Positions 56,648 to 64,000 of a stretch of DNA of 64,000 bases are shown one piece after another. The notes below the pieces were generated by a model. The model was not told where the DNA came from. It worked only from the letters and a program-made list of their open reading frames with translations, and made no database searches. Position 1 is the stretch's first letter, and each line of letters opens with the position of its first letter. The translations under genes were made by a program, and so were the position numbers. The stretch is from positions 382,001 to 446,000 of the forward strand of contig NZ_CP152276.1 of NCBI RefSeq assembly GCF_038719015.1. Reading direction: 5' to 3'. This DNA comes from Nguyenibacter vanlangensis. GTDB taxonomy: Bacteria > Pseudomonadota > Alphaproteobacteria > Acetobacterales > Acetobacteraceae.

Positions 56648-59281
56648 ATGGCGGTGACGGGACTGGCGGCAGTACTGCTCGCGATCGCCCTGCTGCTGGT
56701 GGTCGTCAGTGCCGTACAGCCGCTTGCCCGCCGGCTGGAACTGTCCGAAACCGTGCTGCTGGCCGTTGCCGGCATCGTGCTGGGCGGCACGGCCGATCTG
56801 GTCCTGCGCAGCTCCCACACCGACCTGTTCAACGGCGCCGCGGAAACGCTGCTCTATTTCCCGCTGAACAGCGAAGCCTTCATGCTGATCTTTCTGCCCG
56901 CCCTGGTGTTTCAGGGGGCCCTGGCGATCGATGTCCGGCGCCTGGCGCATGAAACGGCGACGGTCCTGCTGCTGGCGGTGGTGGCGGTGGTCGTCTCGAC
57001 CGCCACCATCGGGCTGGCGCTGTTTCCCTTCGCCGGCCTGCCGCTGGCGGTCTGCCTGCTGCTGGGATCGATCGTGGCCACCACCGACCCGTCCGCGGTG
57101 GCCGGCATCTTCCGCGAAATCGGCACCGCCAGCCGCCTGACCCGCCTGGTCGAGGGCGAGGCCCTGCTGAACGACGCGGCGGCGATTGCCATCTTCTCGA
57201 TCCTGCTCGCGGCGGTGACGTCGCATCACCCCATTGCCCCCGGCGGCGCGGCGCTGGAATTCCTGGTCTCGTTCAGCGGCGCCATCGTCATGGGCATGCT
57301 GTTCGGCCGGCTGACCCTGATGCTGATCACCATGATCGGGCCCGCGCCGGCCGCCGAGATCACCCTGACCGTCGCGCTGCCCTATATTGTCTATATCCTG
57401 TGCGACGAATTCCTGGGCTTTTCCGGCGTGGTCGCGACCGCCGCCGCGGGCCTGACCCTGTCGGTTTACGGCCCGTCCACCATCCGGCCCCAGACCTGGC
57501 GCTTCCTGAACGAATTGTGGCAGCAACTGGTGTTCTGGGCCGGCTCGCTGGTCTTCGTGCTGGCCTCGATGCTGGTGCCCCGATTGCTGGTCGGCATGAC
57601 GCGGTGGGACTGCGTACTGATCCTGATCGCCACCGGGGCGGGTCTGCTGGCGCGGGGCGCGGTGGTGTTCGGATTGCTGCCGGTACTCGCGGCCACGCGC
57701 CTGTCGCCGCCTGTGCCGGCTCCCTTCAAGGTCACGATGGTCTGGGGCGGCCTGCGCGGCGCCATCACCCTGGCCCTGGCCCTGGCGGTGACCGAAAACG
57801 AGCATGTCTCGACGCCGGTCGCCCATTTCATCGGCATCATCGCCACCGGGTTCGTGCTGATCACCCTGTTCGTCAACGGCACGACCCTGCGCTACCTGGT
57901 CCTGTTCCTGAAGCTGGACCAGCTCTCGCCGATCGATCAGGCCCTGCGCCACCAGGTCCTGGGCATCGGCCTGGGCGAGGTGCGCGACCGCACCCGCGAA
58001 ATGGCGGACGAGCTCGGTTTCTCCCGCGCGGTCGTCAACCGGACCGTCGGCGCGCTGGACAAGCGCGTGGCCGAGGAAGAGCAGGCCAACACATTCGACA
58101 CCGCGCTGGGCGACCGCCAGCGCGTGACCCTGGCCCTGATCGTGATCGCCAACCGCGAGCGCTCGATCCTGCTGGACCTGTTCCGCATCCAGGGGCTGTC
58201 GCGCCCGGTGATGGAAACGCTGCTGCGCTCCGCCGAGGCCATGGTCGACGGCGCGCGGCTGGAAGGGCGCTTCGGCTATGTCCGCGCGTTGCGGCGCCGG
58301 GTGCGCCCGTCCCTGCGTTTCCGGCTGGCCCAGGCGATCCACCATCGTTTCCATTTCGACCAGCCGCTGATGTCCTGCATGACCGAGCGGTTCGAAATGC
58401 TGATGATCGCCTATTTCGTCTCGCTTTCGCTGATCCGCTTCATGCGGACCCGCATGGAGCCGACGCTGGGCAGCCGCATCGGCGAAATCGTCGCCGAGGT
58501 CCTGGAGCGGCAACGCAAATTGCTGAACGAGGCGCTGCAGACCCTGCGGCTGCACTATCACGGCTATTCCGAGGCGCTGGAAGGCCGCCTGCTGCAGCAG
58601 GTCGCGCTGCGCCTGGAAAGCGAGGAATATGATTCGCTGATGGACGAGTCCCTCATCAGCGAGGAACTGCACCGCGAGCTGCACCGCGACGTCGAAGGCA
58701 GGCGCGGGCAGCTCGACGCGCCGCTGACCTTCAACATCAAGGCGGGGATCGAGGTCCGGCTGCGCGAACTGCCGGTGTTTCGCGGCGTGCCCGACGCCGC
58801 GCTGCACGACCTGGCCAGGCAGGTCTCGGTCCATTTCACCACGCCGGGCCAGCGCCTGTACAAGCGCGGGCGGAAGGTGCGGACCGTTTATTTCATCAGT
58901 GCCGGCCTGGCCGAAACCCACTACGCCGAACATGACGTGCGCTACGGCGCCGGCGACGTGGTCGGCGCGGCGGCGGCCCTGGCCGACGCACCCGCGCGGG
59001 CCATCAGCCGGTCGCTGCAATTCGGCCATTTCCTGACGATGAGCGCGCGCCGCTTCCGTCGCCTGGTCGCCGAATATCCGGTGATTCGCTCCAATCTCGA
59101 CGAACTGGCCAGGGCGCGGGAAAAATCCGACCGGTCCGAGGTCCGGCTGCTGCCCGAGAACAGCGGCGCGCTGCAGTTTCCGTCGGACGACGCGATCACG
59201 CTGGCGACCGCCCCACTCTCCGATTCCCTGTCCGATACGCTGGGCACGCCCGAAGACAGGCATTCCACCGACGCGATCTAA
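56648..59281 (+). CDS. CPA1-type cation/proton antiporter with cyclic-nucleotide-binding domain
   Basis: This 877-residue inner-membrane protein should exchange Na+ or K+ for protons. Residues about 1-430 hold some 12 hydrophobic segments and the CPA1 motifs LLGSIVATTDPSAVAGIFREIG, EGEALLNDAAAIAIFSILL (the ND pair is the ion site) and VWGGLRGAITLALALAV. Residues about 440-690 are a helical cytoplasmic region rich in Arg and Glu. Residues about 695-800 resemble a cyclic-nucleotide-binding domain (LPVFRGVPDAALHDLARQVSVHFTTPGQRLYKRGRKVRTVYFISAGLAE in pattern), which may gate the transporter. GGGAGG six bases upstream sets the start. It is a single gene. Confidence 0.88.
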   Translation: MAVTGLAAVLLAIALLLVVVSAVQPLARRLELSETVLLAVAGIVLGGTADLVLRSSHTDLFNGAAETLLYFPLNSEAFMLIFLPALVFQGALAIDVRRLAHETATVLLLAVVAVVVSTATIGLALFPFAGLPLAVCLLLGSIVATTDPSAVAGIFREIGTASRLTRLVEGEALLNDAAAIAIFSILLAAVTSHHPIAPGGAALEFLVSFSGAIVMGMLFGRLTLMLITMIGPAPAAEITLTVALPYIVYILCDEFLGFSGVVATAAAGLTLSVYGPSTIRPQTWRFLNELWQQLVFWAGSLVFVLASMLVPRLLVGMTRWDCVLILIATGAGLLARGAVVFGLLPVLAATRLSPPVPAPFKVTMVWGGLRGAITLALALAVTENEHVSTPVAHFIGIIATGFVLITLFVNGTTLRYLVLFLKLDQLSPIDQALRHQVLGIGLGEVRDRTREMADELGFSRAVVNRTVGALDKRVAEEEQANTFDTALGDRQRVTLALIVIANRERSILLDLFRIQGLSRPVMETLLRSAEAMVDGARLEGRFGYVRALRRRVRPSLRFRLAQAIHHRFHFDQPLMSCMTERFEMLMIAYFVSLSLIRFMRTRMEPTLGSRIGEIVAEVLERQRKLLNEALQTLRLHYHGYSEALEGRLLQQVALRLESEEYDSLMDESLISEELHRELHRDVEGRRGQLDAPLTFNIKAGIEVRLRELPVFRGVPDAALHDLARQVSVHFTTPGQRLYKRGRKVRTVYFISAGLAETHYAEHDVRYGAGDVVGAAAALADAPARAISRSLQFGHFLTMSARRFRRLVAEYPVIRSNLDELARAREKSDRSEVRLLPENSGALQFPSDDAITLATAPLSDSLSDTLGTPEDRHSTDAI

Positions 59282-59395
59282 GACGCGCGCCGTGACAACG
59301 CGGGTTCCATTCCCCGGCAATCTATTGTTATCAATGTCATGAGGTCGAGCCCGGCGATCCCTGCCACGGCCGGATTCCATACAGCCGGAGGATGC

Positions 59396-59851
59396 ATGCT
59401 GACACTGCAGGTTAACGGCGCGTCGCATCAGGTGGACGTCCCCGACGACATGCCGCTGCTGTGGGTGCTGCGCGACGTTCTGGGCATGATGGGGACCAAG
59501 TTCGGCTGCGGGATCGGCGAATGCGGCGCCTGCACCGTCCATGTCGACGGCAAGGCGGTGCGCTCGTGCTCGCTGCCCGTGTCCCTGGTCGGGCCGCGGC
59601 CGGTCACCACCATCGAGGGCCTGGAAGGCGACACGCTCGCCGGCGGCGTGCAGCAGGCCTGGCTGGATATCGACGTGGTGCAATGCGGCTATTGCCAGAC
59701 CGGGCAGATCATGGCGGCGGTGGCGCTGCTGAAGGCGAATCCGCACCCGACCGACGACGACATCGACCAGGCGATGTCGGGCAATATCTGCCGCTGCGGC
59801 ACCTATCGCCGCATTCGCGCGGCCATCCGCAACGCGGCCGGAGCAGTCTGA
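59396..59851 (+). CDS. Molybdenum dehydrogenase, [2Fe-2S] small subunit
   Basis: This 151-residue protein carries two [2Fe-2S] clusters for a xanthine-oxidase-family enzyme. The N-terminal plant-type ferredoxin fold has C38, C43, C46 and C58 ([12 protein letters not shown] and RSCSL). The C-terminal helical domain has C97, C100, C132 and C134 (CGYCQTGQ and [10 protein letters not shown]). No signal peptide is present; it is probably exported together with the Tat-targeted large subunit. The start at 59396 follows GGAGG. Its stop overlaps the large-subunit start by one base. It passes electrons from molybdenum to the cytochrome subunit. Confidence 0.93.
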   Translation: MLTLQVNGASHQVDVPDDMPLLWVLRDVLGMMGTKFGCGIGECGACTVHVDGKAVRSCSLPVSLVGPRPVTTIEGLEGDTLAGGVQQAWLDIDVVQCGYCQTGQIMAAVALLKANPHPTDDDIDQAMSGNICRCGTYRRIRAAIRNAAGAV

Positions 59852-62010
59852 TGGATCAGGTCATGCTGTCGCGCCGCCAGGCATTGGGCGGGGCACTGGG
59901 TGGGGCAGGCGGGCTGCTGCTGGCGGCGATGCTGCCGCGCCGGGCCGCCCGCGCCGCCACCCGGATCGTCGAGGACCCGGCCGGCCCGTTCGCGCCCAAC
60001 GCCTTTGTGAGCATCGCCACCGACGACACGATCACGCTGATCATGCCCAATGTCGAAATGGGGCAGGGGATCTATACCGGCGAGGCGATGCTGATCGCCG
60101 AGGAGCTGGATGTCGGGCTGGAGCAGATCCAGCTCGAGGCCGCGCCCCCCGACGCGGCCTACACGACCAAGCAACTGGGCGAACAGGCGACCGGCGGCTC
60201 GACCTCGACCATCGCCACCTGGACCAGCCTGCGTGAGGCCGGCGCCGTCGCGCGCACCCTGCTGGTCCAGGCCGCCGCCGCGCGCTGGTCGGTCGATCCC
60301 GCGACCTGCCGGACCGAGGGTGGGACCGTCCGGCACGATGCGACGGGCGCCAGCCTGACCTACGGCGCGCTGGCGGCGGACGCCGCGGCGCTGCCGGTGC
60401 CCAAGGGGCCCATCGCGCTGCGCGATCCGTCCCGCTTCCGCCTGATCGGCCATTCCCAGCACCGGCTGGACGCGGCGGCCAAGGTGGCCGGAAAGGCCGT
60501 GTTCGGCATCGACATCCAGGTGCCCGGCATGCGCGTCGGCACGGTCGCGGCCTGCCCGGTGATGGGCGGCGTGCTGCGCCATGTCGATGACCGCGCCGCG
60601 CGGCAGGTTCCAGGCGTGCACGACGTGCTGACGATCGGCAACGCCGTCTGCGTGGTGGGCGACCATTTCTGGGCGGCCCGCAAGGGGCTGGACGCGCTGG
60701 TGATCACCTGGGACGAGGGCGTCAACAGCGCGGTCGACACCCAGACGATCTATGGCCAGTTGCATGACGCGCTGGACGGGCCGGCGATCGTCGCGCACGT
60801 CAAGGGTGACGCCAAGGGCGCCATCGGCAATGCCGCCACCCGTGTCGAGGCCGTCTATCAGCAGCCGCTCCTGGCCCACGCGCCCATGGAGCCGATCAAT
60901 TGCACCGTGCTGGTCGCGCCGGACCGCTGCGATATCTGGGTCGGGTCGCAGGTTCCGGCCCGCGCGCGCGATTCGGCGGCCGAACTGACCGGACTGGCCA
61001 AGGACCAGGTCCATCTCCACAACCAGTATATCGGCGGCGGATTCGGCCGGCGGCTGGAGCATGAGTACGTCACGCAGGCGGTGCAGTTCGCCCGCCAGGT
61101 CAAATATCCGCTGAAGATCGTCTGGACCCGCGAACAGGACCTGACCCTGGACCGCTATCGTCCGGCCTATGTCGATCATCTGGTCGGCGGCCTGGACCGC
61201 GACGGCCGCCTGGTGGGACTGTCCCACCGGATCGTCGGCCCGGCGGTGGTCGCGCGCTGGGCGCCCCAGGCCCTGCTGCCGAACGGCGTCGATGACGACC
61301 TGCTGGCCGCGACGGTCGAGACACCGTACGATATTCCCGCCATGTTCCTCGATTACGCGCGGCGCGAGGCGCCGGGCGTGGTCACCGCATGGTGGCGTGG
61401 GGTGGGCGGCACGCGCGGCGTCTTCGTCGTCGAAAGCTTCATCGACGAACTGGCTGCGGCCGCCGGAGCCGATCCGGTGGCGTTCCGCCGCAGGATGACC
61501 GAGGGCAAGCCCCGTGCGCGCGCCGTCCTGGAACTGGCGGCGGCCAAGGCCGATTGGGGTTCCCCGCTGCCGGCCGGGGTCGGGCGCGGCATCGCCCTGC
61601 AATATGTGTTCGGTTCCTACCTGGCGACGATCGCCGAGGTCGAAATGACCGACATGGGAGGCGTGCGGGTCCGGCGGGTGATCGTCGCCGTGGATTGCGG
61701 CCACCTGGTCAACCCCGACCAGGTGGTCTCGCAGATCGAGGGCGGCCTGATCTTCGGCATGAGCGCCGCCCTGTTCAATGAAATCACGCTGCTTCATGGA
61801 CGGGTGCAGCAGGAGAATTTCAATTCCTACCGGATCATGCGCATGAACGAAGCGCCGGCGATCGAGGTGCATCTGGTCGACAGTACCGAAGATCCGGGCG
61901 GAATTGGCGAAACCGGCACGGCGGCCGCGGCGGCCGCTCTGGCCAACGCGATCGCGGCGGCAGGCGGTGGCCGCCGCCGCCGCCTGCCGCTGATGGGAGC
62001 CCAGGCATGA
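59851..62010 (+). CDS. Molybdenum dehydrogenase large subunit (aldehyde dehydrogenase / isoquinoline 1-oxidoreductase type)
   Basis: This 719-residue molybdenum-cofactor subunit has an N-terminal twin-arginine signal (SRRQALGG, then a Gly/Ala/Leu-rich stretch ending ARAA), so the enzyme works in the periplasm. Conserved blocks include LIMPNVEMGQGIYTGEAMLIAEEL, ATGGSTSTI, YIGGGFGRRLEHEYV (cofactor binding) and DPGGIGETGTAAAAAALANAI, whose Glu is the usual base. With the triheme cytochrome it matches the membrane-bound aldehyde dehydrogenase of acetic acid bacteria, which makes acetate for direct ubiquinone reduction. Isoquinoline or nicotinate dehydrogenase are alternative substrates that sequence alone cannot exclude. 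Confidence 0.85.
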   Translation: MDQVMLSRRQALGGALGGAGGLLLAAMLPRRAARAATRIVEDPAGPFAPNAFVSIATDDTITLIMPNVEMGQGIYTGEAMLIAEELDVGLEQIQLEAAPPDAAYTTKQLGEQATGGSTSTIATWTSLREAGAVARTLLVQAAAARWSVDPATCRTEGGTVRHDATGASLTYGALAADAAALPVPKGPIALRDPSRFRLIGHSQHRLDAAAKVAGKAVFGIDIQVPGMRVGTVAACPVMGGVLRHVDDRAARQVPGVHDVLTIGNAVCVVGDHFWAARKGLDALVITWDEGVNSAVDTQTIYGQLHDALDGPAIVAHVKGDAKGAIGNAATRVEAVYQQPLLAHAPMEPINCTVLVAPDRCDIWVGSQVPARARDSAAELTGLAKDQVHLHNQYIGGGFGRRLEHEYVTQAVQFARQVKYPLKIVWTREQDLTLDRYRPAYVDHLVGGLDRDGRLVGLSHRIVGPAVVARWAPQALLPNGVDDDLLAATVETPYDIPAMFLDYARREAPGVVTAWWRGVGGTRGVFVVESFIDELAAAAGADPVAFRRRMTEGKPRARAVLELAAAKADWGSPLPAGVGRGIALQYVFGSYLATIAEVEMTDMGGVRVRRVIVAVDCGHLVNPDQVVSQIEGGLIFGMSAALFNEITLLHGRVQQENFNSYRIMRMNEAPAIEVHLVDSTEDPGGIGETGTAAAAAALANAIAAAGGGRRRRLPLMGAQA

Positions 62011-63251
62011 CGCGCGCGGGTCACATCGTCAGCCTGCTGGCCCTGGCGCTGGTCTCGGCTGGGGCCGCGACGGCCCGGGCGCAGCAATCCGACCTGGTCA
62101 AGCGTGGCGAATATCTCGAACGCGCCGCGGATTGCGAGGTCTGCCACACCGCGCCCGGCGGCACGCCCTATGCCGGCGGCCGCGCCTTCGACCTGCCCGG
62201 GATCGGCCGGATCTACGCGCCGAACATCACCCCGGACAGGGAAACCGGGATCGGCGCCTATACGGATGCGCAATTCGAGTCCGCCGTGCGGATGGGCGTG
62301 GCGCCGGGGTGGAAACATCTCTACCCGGTCATGCCCTATGCGTCCTATGCCCGCATGACCCCGGACGACGTGCGGGCGATCCGCGCCTATCTGGCGACCC
62401 TGCCGGCGGTGCATGCGCCCGCCCCCGCCAATGTCGTGCGCTTTCCCTACAATATCCGCGCCGTGATGCTGGCCTGGAACCTGCTCTATCGTCCGTCGTC
62501 GCCGCTCGGGGACGAACCGGGCCGGTCGGCGGCGTGGAACCGTGGCCGCTATCTGGTCGAGGCCGCGGGCCACTGCGCCGAATGCCATTCGCCCCGCACG
62601 ATGCTGCAGGCGACGTCCAGGGACCGGTCCTATGCCGGCGCCGTCACCAACGGCTGGATCGCCTATAACATTTCCTCCGACCCCGACAGCGGGATCGGGG
62701 CCTGGAACGATTCGCAACTGACGGACTATCTGTCCACCGGCCATGCCGACGGCAGGGGCACCGCGGCCGGCCCCATGGCCGAAGTCGTCGGGCACAGCCT
62801 GCGGTACCTGACGCCGCAGGACATCGCCGCCATGGTGACCTATCTGCGCAGCCTGCCGGCCCGCCCGGCGAACGAGACGATCACCGCCGTCGCGCCGGAT
62901 GCGCTGGCCAGTGCCAGCCTCAGCCACAGCGACGGCGCCGGATTGTTCGCCGGCGCCTGTGCCGGCTGCCATCTGACGGACGGGAAGGGCCGGCAGGTCG
63001 ATTTCGCCGCGCTCTGGGGCGCGCGTGCCTTCGGCGAAACCCGGGGGCGCAACCTGGTTCGGGTGATGCTGGAGGGGTCGCGGCTGGATACGGCGCACGG
63101 CGCGATGACGATGCCCGCCTTCGGCCCCGAATATCGCGATCAGGACCTGGCGGACATCGCCAATTTCGCGATCGGCCATTTCGGCAACCGGGTCGGGCAT
63201 GTCACCGCGCACGACGTGGCCGAGGCGCGCGCGAGCCCGTCCGCGCCCTGA
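62007..63251 (+). CDS. Triheme cytochrome c subunit of the molybdenum dehydrogenase
   Basis: This 414-residue periplasmic protein has a signal peptide (cleavage after ATARA, about residue 25) and three c-type haem sites: CEVCH at 43-47, CAECH at 190-194 and CAGCH at 318-322. The three cytochrome domains are separated by about 130-150 residues, as in the cytochrome subunits of alcohol, aldehyde and gluconate dehydrogenases in acetic acid bacteria, which carry electrons to ubiquinone. The start overlaps the large-subunit stop by four bases (ATGA), so all three subunits form one transcription unit with strong translational coupling. Confidence 0.93.
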   Translation: MTRAGHIVSLLALALVSAGAATARAQQSDLVKRGEYLERAADCEVCHTAPGGTPYAGGRAFDLPGIGRIYAPNITPDRETGIGAYTDAQFESAVRMGVAPGWKHLYPVMPYASYARMTPDDVRAIRAYLATLPAVHAPAPANVVRFPYNIRAVMLAWNLLYRPSSPLGDEPGRSAAWNRGRYLVEAAGHCAECHSPRTMLQATSRDRSYAGAVTNGWIAYNISSDPDSGIGAWNDSQLTDYLSTGHADGRGTAAGPMAEVVGHSLRYLTPQDIAAMVTYLRSLPARPANETITAVAPDALASASLSHSDGAGLFAGACAGCHLTDGKGRQVDFAALWGARAFGETRGRNLVRVMLEGSRLDTAHGAMTMPAFGPEYRDQDLADIANFAIGHFGNRVGHVTAHDVAEARASPSAP

Positions 63252-63306
63252 AGGCGCAGGCTGCCGCCAGCATCATCCCAGAACGGCGCGTCATCCGGAA
63301 TTTTTC

Positions 63307-64000
63307 ATGAAAATCGATCTACCGAGCCTGGCGCGCAAAATACCATCCCGGCTGCTGATGCCGCCGGTCTGGGTGGCCCAGCTCGCGACCGGCGCGAAAT
63401 CGTTCCGCGACAACCCGATCATCGGCAGCCGCCGGCTCAACGCGCTCGGCCTGCATAACGCGCGCCAGGGCCTGGCCCACTGGCTGGCCGATCGCCGCCG
63501 CCGCCGCCTCGGCCAGGCCCTGGACGCCGATCATGCCGCCGCCTTCCGGCGTGACGGCTTCGTCCTGGTCCCGGATTTCCTGTCGCCCGACATGTTCGCC
63601 GCGGTGCTGCGTCAGGCCAGGGATTTCCGCGGATCGGCGCGTGAGACGATCCAGGGCGACACGATCACCCGCCGCCTGGCGCTCGATCCGGCGGCCCTGC
63701 GACGCATGCCCGCGCTCGGCCGAGTCCTCGATGATCCGCTCTGGCGCCGCCTGCTGCGTTTCGTCGGCAGTCATGATGCCGAGCCGGTCTGCTACCTGCA
63801 GACGATCCTCTCCGGCGCCGTCGACGGCCCGCCGGACCCGCAGACGGCCTTGCATGCCGACACGTTCCACCCGACCGTCAAGGCATGGCTGACATTGACC
63901 GACGTCGCGGAAGGCGCCGGCCCGTTCGTCTATGTCCCTGGTTCGCACATCCTCACGCCGGCGCGCCGGGCATGGGAACGCCGTATGAGCATGACGGCGC
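63307..64000 (+). CDS. Phytanoyl-CoA dioxygenase (PhyH) family protein, C-terminus cut by window edge
   Basis: The visible 231 residues match the PhyH family of Fe(II)/2-oxoglutarate dioxygenases. AFRRDGFVLVPDFLSPDMFAAVLRQA is the N-terminal hallmark, and the metal-binding HxD appears as LHADTFHPTVKAWLTLTDV, then GPFVYVPGSHI supplies the distal His. The final Arg-containing part lies beyond the window. The first 70 residues are basic and precede the fold. It follows the dehydrogenase cluster after 55 bases on the same strand, but nothing links the two functionally. The substrate is unknown. Confidence 0.8.
   Translation, partial: MKIDLPSLARKIPSRLLMPPVWVAQLATGAKSFRDNPIIGSRRLNALGLHNARQGLAHWLADRRRRRLGQALDADHAAAFRRDGFVLVPDFLSPDMFAAVLRQARDFRGSARETIQGDTITRRLALDPAALRRMPALGRVLDDPLWRRLLRFVGSHDAEPVCYLQTILSGAVDGPPDPQTALHADTFHPTVKAWLTLTDVAEGAGPFVYVPGSHILTPARRAWERRMSMTA

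Noticed and set aside
56618..59746. Open frame of 1042 codons antisense to the antiporter gene
   Set aside because: The predicted protein is mostly Gln, Arg, His and Gly, with no domain pattern. The plus-strand protein has clear transporter motifs.

Overview
The window is about 64 kb of GC-rich, gene-dense bacterial chromosome from an alphaproteobacterium, most likely an acetic acid bacterium (Acetobacteraceae, Gluconacetobacter-like). The pointers are an alphaproteobacterial PhyR/NepR/EcfG general stress module, the rpsT-dnaA-dnaN-recF-gyrB cluster next to mutM/ubiE/coaBC/dut, and a periplasmic molybdenum dehydrogenase plus triheme cytochrome c of the kind these bacteria use for oxidative fermentation. 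The genus is inference; no rRNA gene is present to test it.

Layout. 1-5645: the N-terminal part of secD (cut by the window edge), a radical SAM protein, a Gfo/Idh/MocA oxidoreductase, a pterin carbinolamine dehydratase and the ABC-F protein Uup. 5720-9984: a compact general stress response locus with phyR (minus strand), two EcfG-like sigma factors, the anti-sigma factor nepR and an HWE/HisKA_2 sensor kinase. 10063-16710: cydDC, an OmpA-like lipoprotein, recQ and glpR. 16711-20974: the glycerol regulon glpD-glpF-glpK, preceded by two GlpR-type operators, one of them a perfect palindrome. 21039-23944: a PCu(A)C-like copper protein, then nrdR-nusB-thiL. 24206-28808: a TonB-dependent receptor and a divergent GNAT-like protein/short-chain dehydrogenase pair. 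28950-34760: glucokinase, tRNA-Cys (minus strand), a PCMT-like methyltransferase, a cluster of palindromic repeats, valS and msrA.

34818-41494: a two-gene ABC importer without a binding-protein gene, then dut, coaBC and ubiE (minus strand) and mutM (plus strand). 41589-48739: rpsT, dnaA, dnaN, recF and gyrB, the replication and topology core. 48790-56377: a DUF3108 secreted protein, a phosphoglycolate phosphatase, glmU-glmS (UDP-GlcNAc supply) and thiO-thiS-thiG-thiE (thiazole half of thiamine and its coupling). 56648-64000: a CPA1 cation/proton antiporter with a cyclic-nucleotide-binding domain, a three-subunit molybdenum dehydrogenase (2Fe-2S subunit, Tat-exported large subunit, triheme cytochrome c) and the start of a PhyH-family dioxygenase.

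Most of the window is housekeeping DNA. The points most worth following up are the duplicated EcfG sigma factor and the CxxC motif in the sensor of the stress-response kinase; the palindrome cluster before valS, in an interval where relatives often carry tolC; a MutM whose zinc finger has Arg instead of its fourth Cys; a PCu(A)C protein without the canonical Met ligands; and the two glp operators. I found no prophage, insertion sequence or CRISPR array, and no clearly novel multigene system.
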